Of a DNA stretch of 45,997 nucleotides, positions 35,392 to 44,363 are shown in pieces (position 1 is the first letter of the stretch; each line of letters opens with the position of its first letter). This DNA is from Candidatus Poribacteria bacterium (GTDB lineage Bacteria > Poribacteria > WGA-4E > B28-G17), in contig JAGGXZ010000178.1 of the NCBI GenBank assembly GCA_021162805.1, positions 1 to 45,997 on the forward strand, read 5' to 3'. The position numbers and the translations under genes were made by a program. Under the pieces are notes generated by a model that saw only the letters and a program-made list of their open reading frames with translations, was not told the DNA's origin and did not search any database.

Positions 35392-35445
35392 GGGATCTCC
35401 CTCTCATTAAGTTCGTAGGTATATTGGATCTTCAGGTTTCACTGT

Positions 35446-35474
35446 ATTGTACCTCTCCGTTAATCCCCTGTCAA
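35446..35474 (-). promoter_or_regulatory. promoter of the GH32-methyltransferase operon
   Basis: On the minus strand TTGACA (35474-35469) and TACAAT (35451-35446) are 17 bp apart, giving a leader of about 50 nt before the ATG at 35391. Confidence 0.65.
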
Positions 35475-35498
35475 TTTTCGTGTCCTTTCTTCAGGGCT

Positions 35499-35531
35499 TT
35501 TCAATGATAGTTATGATTTAGTATACTATCA
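35499..35531 (+). promoter_or_regulatory. weak promoter with inverted repeat before the intact VWA gene
   Basis: TTTCAA (35499-35504) and TATACT (35522-35527) are 17 bp apart. TGATAGT (35505-35511) and ACTATCA (35525-35531) form an inverted repeat across the spacer and -10 box, a plausible operator. Confidence 0.4.
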
Positions 35532-35598
35532 TCAGAATTCCCCTTGAAGGCGGGGGAGATACCCTATCTTGAACAACAGCAAGCTGGAGGGAATCAGT

Positions 35599-36771
35599 TT
35601 GAGACGATCTGGAGGGAGAACGACCATAGGGCTGATCATGAGAGGTGCTGCGGTATTGTGTCTCCTCCTCGCCCTCGTCGATTTGAAGCTGCCCATGTAT
35701 CATAACAGACCTGCTATCGCCTTTCTGCTTGATATCTCGGAGAGCGTCGGGAAGATAGAAGATGGTCTTAGAGAGCTTAGGAAATACGTTCGTTCCCTGC
35801 CGAAAGGCTCGAAATGGTGTCTGATCGTCTTCGCCAGGTATCCTTCGCTGGAGATCCCCCTCACCGAGGAGAAGGATTTGGCGCCTGACCGGATCGTTTC
35901 GACGATCGATCGGGGCAGAACGGATATCGAATCGGCGATCAAACTGGCCCTCTCCGTCCTGCCTTCGGATATGCCGCGCAGGATCGTGATCCTTAGCGAC
36001 GGCAATCAAAACCTCAACGATGCCTCCTCACTGATACCCCTCCTCAGGGCTGAAAGGGCGGAGGTCTACGCCGTCCCCATATATAGACATCTCGGCGGCG
36101 AGGTGTTGCTCGATCCAAACGAGAGGCATCCACGGTCGGTCAGGATCGGAGCTCCTATCGAACTAGTCGCTATAGCGCGGAGCCTCTCCAAGGCTAAAGG
36201 TAGGATCACCGTATATCGAAACGGCGAGATCATAAAACATCTGAATCTCTCGATTAAGAGCGGGATCAATCCGATTCGCGTGGTGGACCGGATAGAGGGG
36301 GAGGGGAACTACGAATATAGATTTCACCTTGAGGCTGAGCCGGATACCATACCCAACAACAATGATGCTTATGCTTGGATCTCCGTGAAAGGCAGACCCT
36401 CGTTGCTGTTCGTCGGAGACAGAAAGGAGGGGGGATATTTCCTCGATCTGGCGCGTAAGAACGGGATTTTAGGGGAGATCCAGCAGCCGAACCATTTCCC
36501 CGATGACGTCTCCAAGCTTGCAAATAAGGATGTGATCATAATCGGGAATCTACCTTCAAATGCATTCAATGAGGCCCAGATGGAGGCCATTCGGCTTTTC
36601 GCCAATCAGATTGGCGGAGGCGTACTGATACTGGGTGGCGATAGAGCTTTCGGTGCAGGAGGATATTTTAACACTCCGATTGAGAAACTCTCGCCGGTTA
36701 ATATGGACCCGAGGGGTAAGGAGCAGCGGATGGCGCTCGTCGCCCTCGTGGACAAATCGGGCAGCATGGCC
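35599..36771 (+). repeat. direct repeat copy 2 (VWA gene, 5' part)
   Basis: Partner of 31072-32240. The divergence is spread along the copy and often at third codon positions, so the duplication is not very recent. Confidence 0.85.
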
Positions 36772-38154
36772 AACTACGTCGGGACGGATAGGAAGATAGA
36801 TCTGGCCGAGGCGGCTCTCGAATCGGCCATCAGATCGCTGAGAGGGGATGATCTTTTCGGATGCATCGCATTCGACGCCAAACCCAGAATCGTCTTCCCC
36901 CTGGGCAGGGTGGAGGATCGGGAGGCACTCATCAAAAAGGCGAGATCCATCTCACCTGGAAGCGGCACGAACCTCTATGCTGCCCTGAAGCTCGCATATA
37001 ACTGGCTTCGTCGGGTCGATCTCCCTTTCAGACACGTCATAGCGGTCACAGATGGCAGAAGTCAAGGGAATTTCCCACCGCTGGTCCGCAGGATGGCCGC
37101 GAACGGAATCACCATCTCAGCCATAGCGGTGGGGGACGAGGCTCGTGGGATACTCACTGAGATCGCACGAGACGGTAAAGGAAGATATTATGACCTCGAC
37201 GACCTCAGCCAGCTTCCGAACGTCTTTGTCAGAGAGATCCACTCGACGAGAGATCTGATCGTGGAGGGCAGATTCACGCCGATCCTCAAGATGAAACACC
37301 CTATAATTTCGGGCATCGGTTCTCTGCCACCCCTCGACGGATATGTCGCTACATCGGAAAAGGGGGCCGCGCAGGTGATCCTCGCCTCGGATAGAGGCGA
37401 TCCGATACTATCGGTCTGGAGATACGGGCTCGGCAAGGTCGCCGCCTTCACCTCTCAGATCGGCGGTAAATGGGGGAAGGAATGGGCGAGATGGAAGGAG
37501 GGATCAAAGTTCTGGCTGCAGCTCATAAGATGGTTGATGCCGCAAAGGGAAAGGTCAGAATTGAATCTGAGCATCGAAAACGGCAGAGGAGTAGCCAGAA
37601 TTGAGATGATCGATAAAAGAGGATATCCGGTCACGGGATTGGTTCTTCAGGCAAGGGTGATAGGTCCTGATTCCGACGTTCAGACCATTCCAATGGAGGA
37701 AATATCGGCGGGGAGATATGAGGCCAAGTTTAATCTGCTCTCACTGGGGAGATATGCCGTGTCGATCGTGATACCTAAAGCCAGGGGAAATGAGCTGCTT
37801 GTGGCGAGTGGATCGCTTTACCTCCCATACTCGCCGGAATACTCCAACTTGACGATCAACGCCTCATTGCTCAGAAGACTCGCTGCCGGGACAGGAGGGG
37901 TATATCAGGCCGATCCCGAGATCGTCGGGAAACCGGTGAGATCTCCCCATCGTTCCCTGAGGCCGATATGGAGATGGCTTATCTTGGCCTCGGTGATCCT
38001 CGTCATGCTGGAGTTGATCATGCGAAAGGTGAAGATCAGATCCGCCCCATCTCCCTCATCACCGAAACCCGCTGATATCCCCCCAGAGGGGGATGAGGAG
38101 GATAGGTATATTGAAAGGTTATTGAAGATACGCTCGTACTCTCATAGAGTGTAA
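35599..38154 (+). CDS. membrane-anchored protein with two von Willebrand factor A domains and amidotransferase-like domain
   Basis: The product has about 851 residues. An N-terminal membrane helix (LIMRGAAVLCLLLALVDL) is followed by VWA domain 1 with the metal site DISESVG and VILSDGNQN. A beta region leads to a class I amidotransferase-like segment (PSLLFVGDRKEGGYFLDLA to GGGVLILGGDRAFGAGG). Inside that sits VWA domain 2 with a complete MIDAS: DKSGSM, GTNLYAAL and VTDGRSQG. The amidotransferase-like fold resumes with YGLGKVAAFTSQIGGKWG. A last membrane helix (IWRWLILASVILVMLELIM) and a charged tail follow. Such proteins accompany MoxR/Bat systems in many bacteria; none is visible here. The start is TTG 35599 (GGAGG 8 nt upstream), the same position as in the broken paralog. 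It is followed by cobS after 19 bp. Confidence 0.85.
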   Translation: MRRSGGRTTIGLIMRGAAVLCLLLALVDLKLPMYHNRPAIAFLLDISESVGKIEDGLRELRKYVRSLPKGSKWCLIVFARYPSLEIPLTEEKDLAPDRIVSTIDRGRTDIESAIKLALSVLPSDMPRRIVILSDGNQNLNDASSLIPLLRAERAEVYAVPIYRHLGGEVLLDPNERHPRSVRIGAPIELVAIARSLSKAKGRITVYRNGEIIKHLNLSIKSGINPIRVVDRIEGEGNYEYRFHLEAEPDTIPNNNDAYAWISVKGRPSLLFVGDRKEGGYFLDLARKNGILGEIQQPNHFPDDVSKLANKDVIIIGNLPSNAFNEAQMEAIRLFANQIGGGVLILGGDRAFGAGGYFNTPIEKLSPVNMDPRGKEQRMALVALVDKSGSMANYVGTDRKIDLAEAALESAIRSLRGDDLFGCIAFDAKPRIVFPLGRVEDREALIKKARSISPGSGTNLYAALKLAYNWLRRVDLPFRHVIAVTDGRSQGNFPPLVRRMAANGITISAIAVGDEARGILTEIARDGKGRYYDLDDLSQLPNVFVREIHSTRDLIVEGRFTPILKMKHPIISGIGSLPPLDGYVATSEKGAAQVILASDRGDPILSVWRYGLGKVAAFTSQIGGKWGKEWARWKEGSKFWLQLIRWLMPQRERSELNLSIENGRGVARIEMIDKRGYPVTGLVLQARVIGPDSDVQTIPMEEISAGRYEAKFNLLSLGRYAVSIVIPKARGNELLVASGSLYLPYSPEYSNLTINASLLRRLAAGTGGVYQADPEIVGKPVRSPHRSLRPIWRWLILASVILVMLELIMRKVKIRSAPSPSSPKPADIPPEGDEEDRYIERLLKIRSYSHRV

Positions 38155-38173
38155 GGATGACGGATGATAGACC

Positions 38174-38971
38174 ATGGGCTATCTGAAACCCGGAGTGAAG
38201 AGGAGGACAATATCGAAGTTCAAGATGGCCTTCAGGATCTCAAAGGAAGCGTTGAGAATTTTAGATGAGATCCGACTGACCATCTCCTTCCTCTCCAGGA
38301 TACCGATCGGGGGGAACGGGGAGATAGAGAGAATCCCGACCCATTTCCCGATTGTGGGGTATCTTTGTGCCGGGTCATATATAGGAATCAGATACCTGCT
38401 TGGTCTCATCTCGCCTCAGATAGCTGTTTTGAGCTCGATGGCGGTTACATTTTATCTTTTTAACCTGTTCCACTTCGACGGTCTACTTGATACCCTGGAT
38501 GGGTTTTTGAATCAAAGCGGCAGGGAGAAAAGACTGGAGATAATGTCCAGGGGCGATGTGGGACCGTTTGCGCTCTTCTTCGGCACTCTATATGTGCTGG
38601 CTCTATATAGTATCCTGCTCGATGCCGAAGTATCTCAGATCCTCGTCGCTTGTGTGATCTCCAGGTTCTCGATGAACCTTCTTCTCGGCCTCTCCCGACC
38701 CGCTAAGATGGAGGGGTTGGGAGCGGCGTTCTATCCCTATAGGTGGCGTAATGCGCTTATCGCCTCCGCCTATCTGATACCTCTTCTGATCCTCTACCCT
38801 GTTTTCGTCCTGACAGGTTTCATCCTCTCAGGATTAATCGCCATGATCCTTTCCAGGATTTCGAGACATAAGATAGGAGGAACCACGGGCGATGTTCTCG
38901 GCGCTTTCTGTCTTTTGAGCGAGCTGGGGATTATGATCTCGATCTCAGTTTTCTCATCCGCTCCGCCGTGA
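38174..38971 (+). CDS. cobS: adenosylcobinamide-GDP ribazoletransferase (cobalamin synthase)
   Basis: This membrane enzyme joins alpha-ribazole to adenosylcobinamide-GDP in the last steps of cobalamin synthesis. The 265-residue protein has many membrane segments. Family motifs are LTISFLSRIPIGG near residue 37, FHFDGLLDTLDGFL (about 98-111), REKRLEIMSRGDVGPFA and the late IGGTTGDVLGA. The N-terminal ~30 residues before the usual start are basic (KRRTISKFKMAFRISKEAL) and may reflect a start chosen too early; ATG at 38225 is an alternative. No other cob gene is near, so the pathway must be elsewhere or the cell salvages corrinoids. Confidence 0.92.
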   Translation: MGYLKPGVKRRTISKFKMAFRISKEALRILDEIRLTISFLSRIPIGGNGEIERIPTHFPIVGYLCAGSYIGIRYLLGLISPQIAVLSSMAVTFYLFNLFHFDGLLDTLDGFLNQSGREKRLEIMSRGDVGPFALFFGTLYVLALYSILLDAEVSQILVACVISRFSMNLLLGLSRPAKMEGLGAAFYPYRWRNALIASAYLIPLLILYPVFVLTGFILSGLIAMILSRISRHKIGGTTGDVLGAFCLLSELGIMISISVFSSAPP

Positions 38972-38977
38972 TATAAT
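38969..38977 (+). promoter_or_regulatory. extended -10 promoter before the TPR gene
   Basis: TG-A-TATAAT: a TGN extension plus a perfect TATAAT (38972-38977), with only a poor -35. It overlaps the end of cobS. Confidence 0.4.
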
Positions 38978-39024
38978 TTGGGTAATCGGGGGATGATCGA
39001 TAAGAGAACAAGGCTCAGATTCGC

Positions 39025-40554
39025 TTGAAAACCGTTCACATGATATGTTATTCTGAATTCGCCATGACTTGTCGTATGAGATGGCCCAAAATTATGCTGA
39101 TCTTCATAATCGTCCTCGTTGCGTCGCTTATTCTCCCCTCATGCGCTCATGTGGGGAGAGGGACGAGACCGAACGAAGATGCCGTGCGTGAATTCGCTAA
39201 AACTCACGGCATCGATGAGGACGTCGCACGTTTTTACCTCAACCATCCGGAATATATCAAACGACACTACTCCTCTCCTCCTGCCTATCACTCCAGAAAC
39301 TACAGGATGAGGACCTTCCTGATGAGGAAGTATTTTGACATGGCCATGGAATATAAGGAGGCCGGGGATCTGGACATGGCGATCGAAACTCTAAAAAAGG
39401 TGCAAAGGTTGAAGCCGGATTCCGCGACGGTGGACTACAATCTGGGCTTTTTCCACTTCGAGAGCGGAATGACCGATGATGCGGTTAAGTGGTATTCAGA
39501 GGCCCTGAGGAACGCCAATTCGGCGGATATGATCGTGGATGTTTCGATCAATCTCGCCCTTTGTTACCTCAAAATGGGCAAGCTTAAGGAGGCGGAGAAT
39601 CGTCTGGAACAAGCGGCAGAGCTCGCCCCTGACGATCCCACCCTGCTTTACAACCTCGGCACCGTATATCTGGAAATGGGTAAGTATGAGAGGGCTATCG
39701 GTAAGTTCATGAGATGTCTCGATTCTGAGGCGCTTTCCACTGATGCGAAGATGGGATTAGGTCTTTGTTATGCCAAGATGGATCGTAGGGAAGAGGCGCT
39801 CAAGTGGTTCAGAGAGGTGGCTAAGCTCAGACCGGGAGATCCTCAGGTGTGGTATAACATCGGAGTTTTGACCTTCGAATTGGGAGATCTAAATAGTTCT
39901 AAATTGGCCTTTCAAAAGGCAAAGAAGTTGGGGTATGGAGGGGGAATAGAGGAATTTCTGAAGGCGATCAAAGGAATGAGGAAAAGAGATGCCAAGCTGG
40001 CCTACAACAAAGGTGTTTCCCTTCAGAAGGAGGGGAAGTATGAGGAGGCGATTAAAGAGTTTAAAAAGGCGCTTCAGCTCGACCCGAAGATGGAAAAGGC
40101 TTACTTGAACGCGGCCTTCTGTCTGAGTCGGTTGGGTAAATCCGATAAAGCGATCGACATGCTTAACAACGCTTTGAGCTTGAATTCCGATTTCTTCGAG
40201 GCTCAATATAACCTCGGTGTTATCTATCTGAAGTTAGGCCGACCGCGAAAGGCCGCGGAGCACCTGAGAAAAGCCGTCAAATTGAAACCGAATTTCACCG
40301 AGGGCAGATATAACCTCGGTATAGCCCTCTATAGATCCGGCATGTTCAACGAGGCCTCAAAACAGTTCAAGGCGGCTGTGAAGCTCGCACCTTGGTGGGC
40401 CGACGCACATTATAATCTGGCTATGAGCTATCTGAAACTCGGTATGAAGGGAAGGGCGATCTCAGAGTTTAAGACGGCTCTCAGGATCGATCCCGGTCAC
40501 AGGAAATCGGAGGAGATGTTGAGATCCATCGGCGAGCACGTCGGTAACAGATAG
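39025..40554 (+). CDS. TPR-repeat lipoprotein
   Basis: The product has up to 509 residues. The hydrophobic stretch IMLIFIIVLVASLILPSC is a lipoprotein signal with the cysteine as lipid site. About ten tetratricopeptide repeats follow, for example GDLDMAIETLKKVQRLKPDS, then KLKEAENRLEQAAELAPDDP, then KYEEAIKEFKKALQLDPKM, and the final MKGRAISEFKTALRIDPGH. TPR arrays bind other proteins. The start is uncertain: TTG 39025 opens the frame, but ATG 39064 or 39073 gives a better signal peptide; no convincing Shine-Dalgarno separates them. The protein is probably attached to a membrane facing the periplasm. Confidence 0.85.
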   Translation: MKTVHMICYSEFAMTCRMRWPKIMLIFIIVLVASLILPSCAHVGRGTRPNEDAVREFAKTHGIDEDVARFYLNHPEYIKRHYSSPPAYHSRNYRMRTFLMRKYFDMAMEYKEAGDLDMAIETLKKVQRLKPDSATVDYNLGFFHFESGMTDDAVKWYSEALRNANSADMIVDVSINLALCYLKMGKLKEAENRLEQAAELAPDDPTLLYNLGTVYLEMGKYERAIGKFMRCLDSEALSTDAKMGLGLCYAKMDRREEALKWFREVAKLRPGDPQVWYNIGVLTFELGDLNSSKLAFQKAKKLGYGGGIEEFLKAIKGMRKRDAKLAYNKGVSLQKEGKYEEAIKEFKKALQLDPKMEKAYLNAAFCLSRLGKSDKAIDMLNNALSLNSDFFEAQYNLGVIYLKLGRPRKAAEHLRKAVKLKPNFTEGRYNLGIALYRSGMFNEASKQFKAAVKLAPWWADAHYNLAMSYLKLGMKGRAISEFKTALRIDPGHRKSEEMLRSIGEHVGNR

Positions 40555-40576
40555 CTGCTTAGCTTGCACCCTCGGT

Positions 40577-43500
40577 TCATCTGATTTCCTCCAGAGGATA
40601 AAGGTGAACGACAGGTGAACGGAAGGCATCCAAGAGCACGGACGACCATGGCCTCTCACCCTCAAGCCTGCCGCCGAAGGTGACGAACTCCACTCCGTTG
40701 CTCTCTTCGAACGAGCTCCCGGGCGGAAGAGGAAGAGGCCGATCCAACGATCTGAAAGCGTCAGCATGGTAAGCAGTGTCGATCCAGTAGCGCACATGCA
40801 CTCCGCTCGATCTGCTCGCCGTCCCATAGAACATCCCCACCCCGCGATCGGCCCACATCCCAAGGTTAAGATAATAGTTCGGCACGTCCGGCCCCCCGAC
40901 CTCATCTCCTTCGATCGAGCCGCCGATCTGAGGATACGCGAAGATGAAATAGCCGTGGAGTTTCCAATCGCCCTCAGAGATATTTTCGATCCGAAACACC
41001 CTGACAGAGACCCATCTCCTCCTTGGATACACGGCAATCCTGCCCATTATCCGATAAGCTCCTATCCCGCGTGAGCTGAGAAAGGTCCAGAGGACCACCC
41101 TCAACGGCCCGACTGAGACCCTCAGAATCTTCGTCGAATCGGGAGCGGGATACCGGAGCTCACCGCCGATCTCCTCCCTCAAAAGCGGGTAGATCCTTCC
41201 AAGGAGCGTCCCATCCAGCTTAAGCTCGTCCGCGAGATCGCCGCTTCCCCCCGATTTGACCAAGGTGAGGAAACCGTTGGATATCACGATCCTATCCTTT
41301 TCCTCCTTCAGCTCGATCCCCTCCGGCGATTTCCTCGCCGTTTCCCTCACGGGCGCGGACGCAAGATAGAGATAGACCGTCTTCGACTCGCCCGGCCGAA
41401 GCGGACATCTCAGGCAGATCTCGTCGAACTTCGAGAGCTTCCCGTCTTCAAACGAGTCGATCTGGATCGGAACCTCCTCACCCTTGGAGTCGAAGGCGAC
41501 GATCCGCGACGGCGAGAGCTTCGACCAGTCGATATCGGATGAGATCTGATCCAAACTCAGCGATACGAACGGATTGGAGGTAGGAACCTCCCGGGGATTC
41601 TCCAGAAGGATCGGCACCCTTCCGATCCATCTCGTCCCCTCAGACGGCTTAGGCCAGGGGACGGATTCCGGCCGCGGCGCCCTTCGCTTCTCATATCCCC
41701 TTTCCCTGATCTCATAGACCCTCCGGTTGATCCTTTTGACGACGTTTACAAACTCCCAATACGGCTCGTCCTTTTCGTTAACGAGCCCGTAGTTGCTGTC
41801 TTCGGGGAAGGTGCTGGAGATTCCAAGGGCCGGCTCATCGACCCACATGAAGTAGTCCGAGCCGATGACGAAGGGCAGCGAGAAGAAGGTGGTCTGATAG
41901 ATCTCAAAACATCTGGCTTTCTGTTCCTGCGTGTCCACCCTCATCCCGGCCCCGTGTTTGCACGGCAGGCCGCTGTCGAGCGCCGGGAAGGACCACTCGG
42001 TTATCATCAAGGGCCGTCCCGAAAGCTCGTAACACCGTCTCAGATGATCCTCTAACCCGATCGGTTCGCCGGTATCCAGATCAACCCTTCCATAGAAGTT
42101 GAGGGTGACGATGTCGCAATATCTGCCGGCGGCCCTCCATGCCGGATCAGGCGCGTTCCCGGCGAACCTACAGCCGAGGATCATATGATTCGGATCGTAC
42201 TTTCTTATCGCAGCGGTGGCTATTGAGAAGTATCTGTCGGCCGCCAAAGCGACGAAATCCATAGCATCCCTCTCCATATTTCCGCTCTTCGGCTCGCCCC
42301 AATCCGTCCTCTCCAGCATCTCGTTGAACGATTTGAAGTCGGTCTCCCAAGCGTCATTCAGCTCATCTATCGAGCGATACCTCCTTTTAAGCAGATCGAT
42401 CAACGCCTTTTTGGCGGTGTGTTCAGGAGGTTTCTTGACCGCCTCGGTGAATATCCCCCAGGGCCTGTGAACCTTCCCATACCACTCCAGCTCGTTATCC
42501 AGGAAATATCCGAAAAGCCACGGATCACCCTTCGCCTTCGAGCAGATCTCCCTGGCCTTCATATCGCAATATCTCTCGAACTTCGGGCTGAAGACGTTCG
42601 GGAAGCCCGTCCAGTGGACCTTAGGAACAATATCCTCATAGGATGCAAATCCGGATCCGAAGCTCAGAAAGAGGGTATGTGCCAGACCGCTGTATCGGAG
42701 CGATTCAGAATGTCCTGCCCCCAACAGGTTGAAACCCCAATCCAGCAGTCTCTTTACCGTTTCTTTGGCCCATCTCTCCTCAGTCCCATATTTTTCGAGG
42801 TTGTTCTTGTGATACGGGGCATATCCCAGCTTTTCACACCAATGGCCGGTGAACCTGATGTGATCCGTCCCGATGGCGAAGAAACCGCACCCGTTCGGAT
42901 CGATAACCCACCATCTACCGTCTTTCTCCTCGAGGTGGAAGAAGCCGGTTCTCTCGCCTTTGATCCCCTCATAAGCGCACTTCGTATATCTCGGTATTTC
43001 CCTTTCTTCCTCTTTCATCTCGACCACCTCCTCCGCCTCGACCTTAACGTCGTCGAAGGCGGCTATGAAGCCTCCATTATCAAGGGCGGGCCTGCCGAAG
43101 GAAACCGATCTGGGATTATCGAACCTATACCCCTGCCTGAAAAGAAGCCTCCCGCCCGAATCGAATATCTCGCCGAGGATACGTTGTGGGGTGAGGGTTA
43201 ACCTCAAGCGATAGGGTTTGCCGTACTCCCATCCGATCCCGGAGTTGAATCCTTCCTCAGGGGCGAGCTTCGTTCGGGGCAGGTTTTGAGCGAGCCATAC
43301 CCCTTCGTAGAGCTCCTGAAGCTCGAAAAAATGTTCGGCGCCCTGTGAGTCGGGCGATTCGACCAGGGCTAGATGCCAGTTGTTACGGTTGTTTTCGTAT
43401 AGGGCGATCCCCGCCACCTTCCAGCCGTTCGAGCTCTTCCCCATCACCGTCAGAGTGGCCTCGATCTTAAGCCTCCTGACGTGTGGAATCGAGCTTATGA

Positions 43501-43696
43501 GGGCGAAGACCTTCACCGGCTCGTCGTTCACATACCTGCCGTCTTTGACCGTCCATCCGATCGATAGCGGTTCCCATCCCGGCTCTCCTGAGGAACCGTC
43601 CGGATAGCCGGAAAAGTCGTCGTGGAACGTGAGCTGCTCTCCAGAGGCACATGTGATCAGAAAAAGCGTTAATATAAGGGGGAAACCCTCTCTCAT
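40577..43696 (-). CDS. GH50/agarase-like or GH42-like glycoside hydrolase, exported
   Basis: The product has 1039 residues with a signal peptide (PLILTLFLITCASG; a lipobox is possible). Residues 22-220 form a jelly-roll module (LTFHDDFSGYPDGSSGEPGW to FIAAFDDVKVEA), similar to domains that bind carbohydrate. The catalytic region starts with GRWWVIDPNGCGFFAIGTDH, common in agarase-type enzymes. PWLFGYFLDNELEWYG carries the probable acid/base E402, and RPLMITEWSFPALDSG the probable nucleophile E567. The C-terminal ~350 residues are beta-rich. The substrate is not certain; agar-like or other algal/animal polysaccharides are candidates. It converges with the TPR gene 22 bp away. Confidence 0.82.
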   Translation of the reverse strand: MREGFPLILTLFLITCASGEQLTFHDDFSGYPDGSSGEPGWEPLSIGWTVKDGRYVNDEPVKVFALISSIPHVRRLKIEATLTVMGKSSNGWKVAGIALYENNRNNWHLALVESPDSQGAEHFFELQELYEGVWLAQNLPRTKLAPEEGFNSGIGWEYGKPYRLRLTLTPQRILGEIFDSGGRLLFRQGYRFDNPRSVSFGRPALDNGGFIAAFDDVKVEAEEVVEMKEEEREIPRYTKCAYEGIKGERTGFFHLEEKDGRWWVIDPNGCGFFAIGTDHIRFTGHWCEKLGYAPYHKNNLEKYGTEERWAKETVKRLLDWGFNLLGAGHSESLRYSGLAHTLFLSFGSGFASYEDIVPKVHWTGFPNVFSPKFERYCDMKAREICSKAKGDPWLFGYFLDNELEWYGKVHRPWGIFTEAVKKPPEHTAKKALIDLLKRRYRSIDELNDAWETDFKSFNEMLERTDWGEPKSGNMERDAMDFVALAADRYFSIATAAIRKYDPNHMILGCRFAGNAPDPAWRAAGRYCDIVTLNFYGRVDLDTGEPIGLEDHLRRCYELSGRPLMITEWSFPALDSGLPCKHGAGMRVDTQEQKARCFEIYQTTFFSLPFVIGSDYFMWVDEPALGISSTFPEDSNYGLVNEKDEPYWEFVNVVKRINRRVYEIRERGYEKRRAPRPESVPWPKPSEGTRWIGRVPILLENPREVPTSNPFVSLSLDQISSDIDWSKLSPSRIVAFDSKGEEVPIQIDSFEDGKLSKFDEICLRCPLRPGESKTVYLYLASAPVRETARKSPEGIELKEEKDRIVISNGFLTLVKSGGSGDLADELKLDGTLLGRIYPLLREEIGGELRYPAPDSTKILRVSVGPLRVVLWTFLSSRGIGAYRIMGRIAVYPRRRWVSVRVFRIENISEGDWKLHGYFIFAYPQIGGSIEGDEVGGPDVPNYYLNLGMWADRGVGMFYGTASRSSGVHVRYWIDTAYHADAFRSLDRPLPLPPGSSFEESNGVEFVTFGGRLEGERPWSSVLLDAFRSPVVHLYPLEEIR

Positions 43697-43827
43697 TCCT
43701 CAAACTCCTCCTTATCGTTCGTCAGAGTTTCGCGTTCGATCGGTTACATCATATTGCTGACGAGGAGAAGATAGGGTCAGGCATCCAGTGGGCTACGAAC
43801 GGAGTAAGGGCTTTTGCGCATGACTTC
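43697..43827. other. gap between the hydrolase gene and truncated intI
   Basis: I see no gene, hairpin or insertion-sequence end in these 131 bases; it contains the breakpoint that removed the 3' half of intI. Confidence 0.5.
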
Positions 43828-44289
43828 CTACCCTTTGCCATCGCGGACGGTAATAGTACGGCGGGTGAAGTCCAGATCCTTAACGCGCAGACGTAGGCAT
43901 TCCATCAAGCGCAGGCCGGAGCCATAGAGAAGTTGAGCCATCAGCCGATAAATGCCTGACAGGTGGTTGAGGAGACGGTGGACTTCATTTTTGGTCAGGA
44001 CGGTGGGCAAACGTTTGGGTTTCTTGGCGCGTAAAGCATCAATAGGCCCTAGCTCCTGACGGAACACCTCACGGTAGAGGAACAGCAGCGCGCTGAGAAC
44101 TTGATTCTGAGTGGAGGAAGCGACGTTTTCGTTCACTGCCAAGTGGGTGATGTAGCGTTTAATCCAGTTGACATACGCTTGCTCGGTGCGGTAGGAGTAA
44201 TGCTTGCGACGTAACGTTTCCCTCACCCTGTCCAGGAGCTTTGGAGGAGATGAAGGTTGATATGACTTTCTGGGAACAAGTCTTGACAT
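43828..44289 (-). pseudogene. intI: integron-type tyrosine integrase, 3'-truncated
   Basis: The product has 153 residues; full IntI has about 320-340. The opening [32 protein letters not shown] is characteristic of integron integrases. The next blocks are [19 protein letters not shown], the linker [18 protein letters not shown], and the first catalytic arginine in [22 protein letters not shown]. The frame stops right after VRDGKG, the conserved DGKG-GKDR position. The IntI-specific extra helix, both histidines, the second arginine and the nucleophilic tyrosine are missing, and I see no remains of them at 43697-43827. It cannot recombine DNA. It is the tyrosine recombinase of the integron, not the Xer protein at 11124. 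Confidence 0.88.
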
Positions 44290-44311
44290 ATTGGCTTTCC
44301 TGTGCTACAAT
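44283..44311 (+). promoter_or_regulatory. cassette promoter (Pc-like) overlapping the intI start codon
   Basis: TTGACA (44283-44288) and TACAAT (44306-44311), 17 bp apart, point into the cassettes. The -35 box overlaps the intI start codon on the other strand. In class 1 integrons Pc likewise lies within intI1. Confidence 0.65.
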
Positions 44312-44363
44312 ACTCCAAAATTCAAGATAATTTAATTTTACTACAACATGCTGTATAAGTCAA

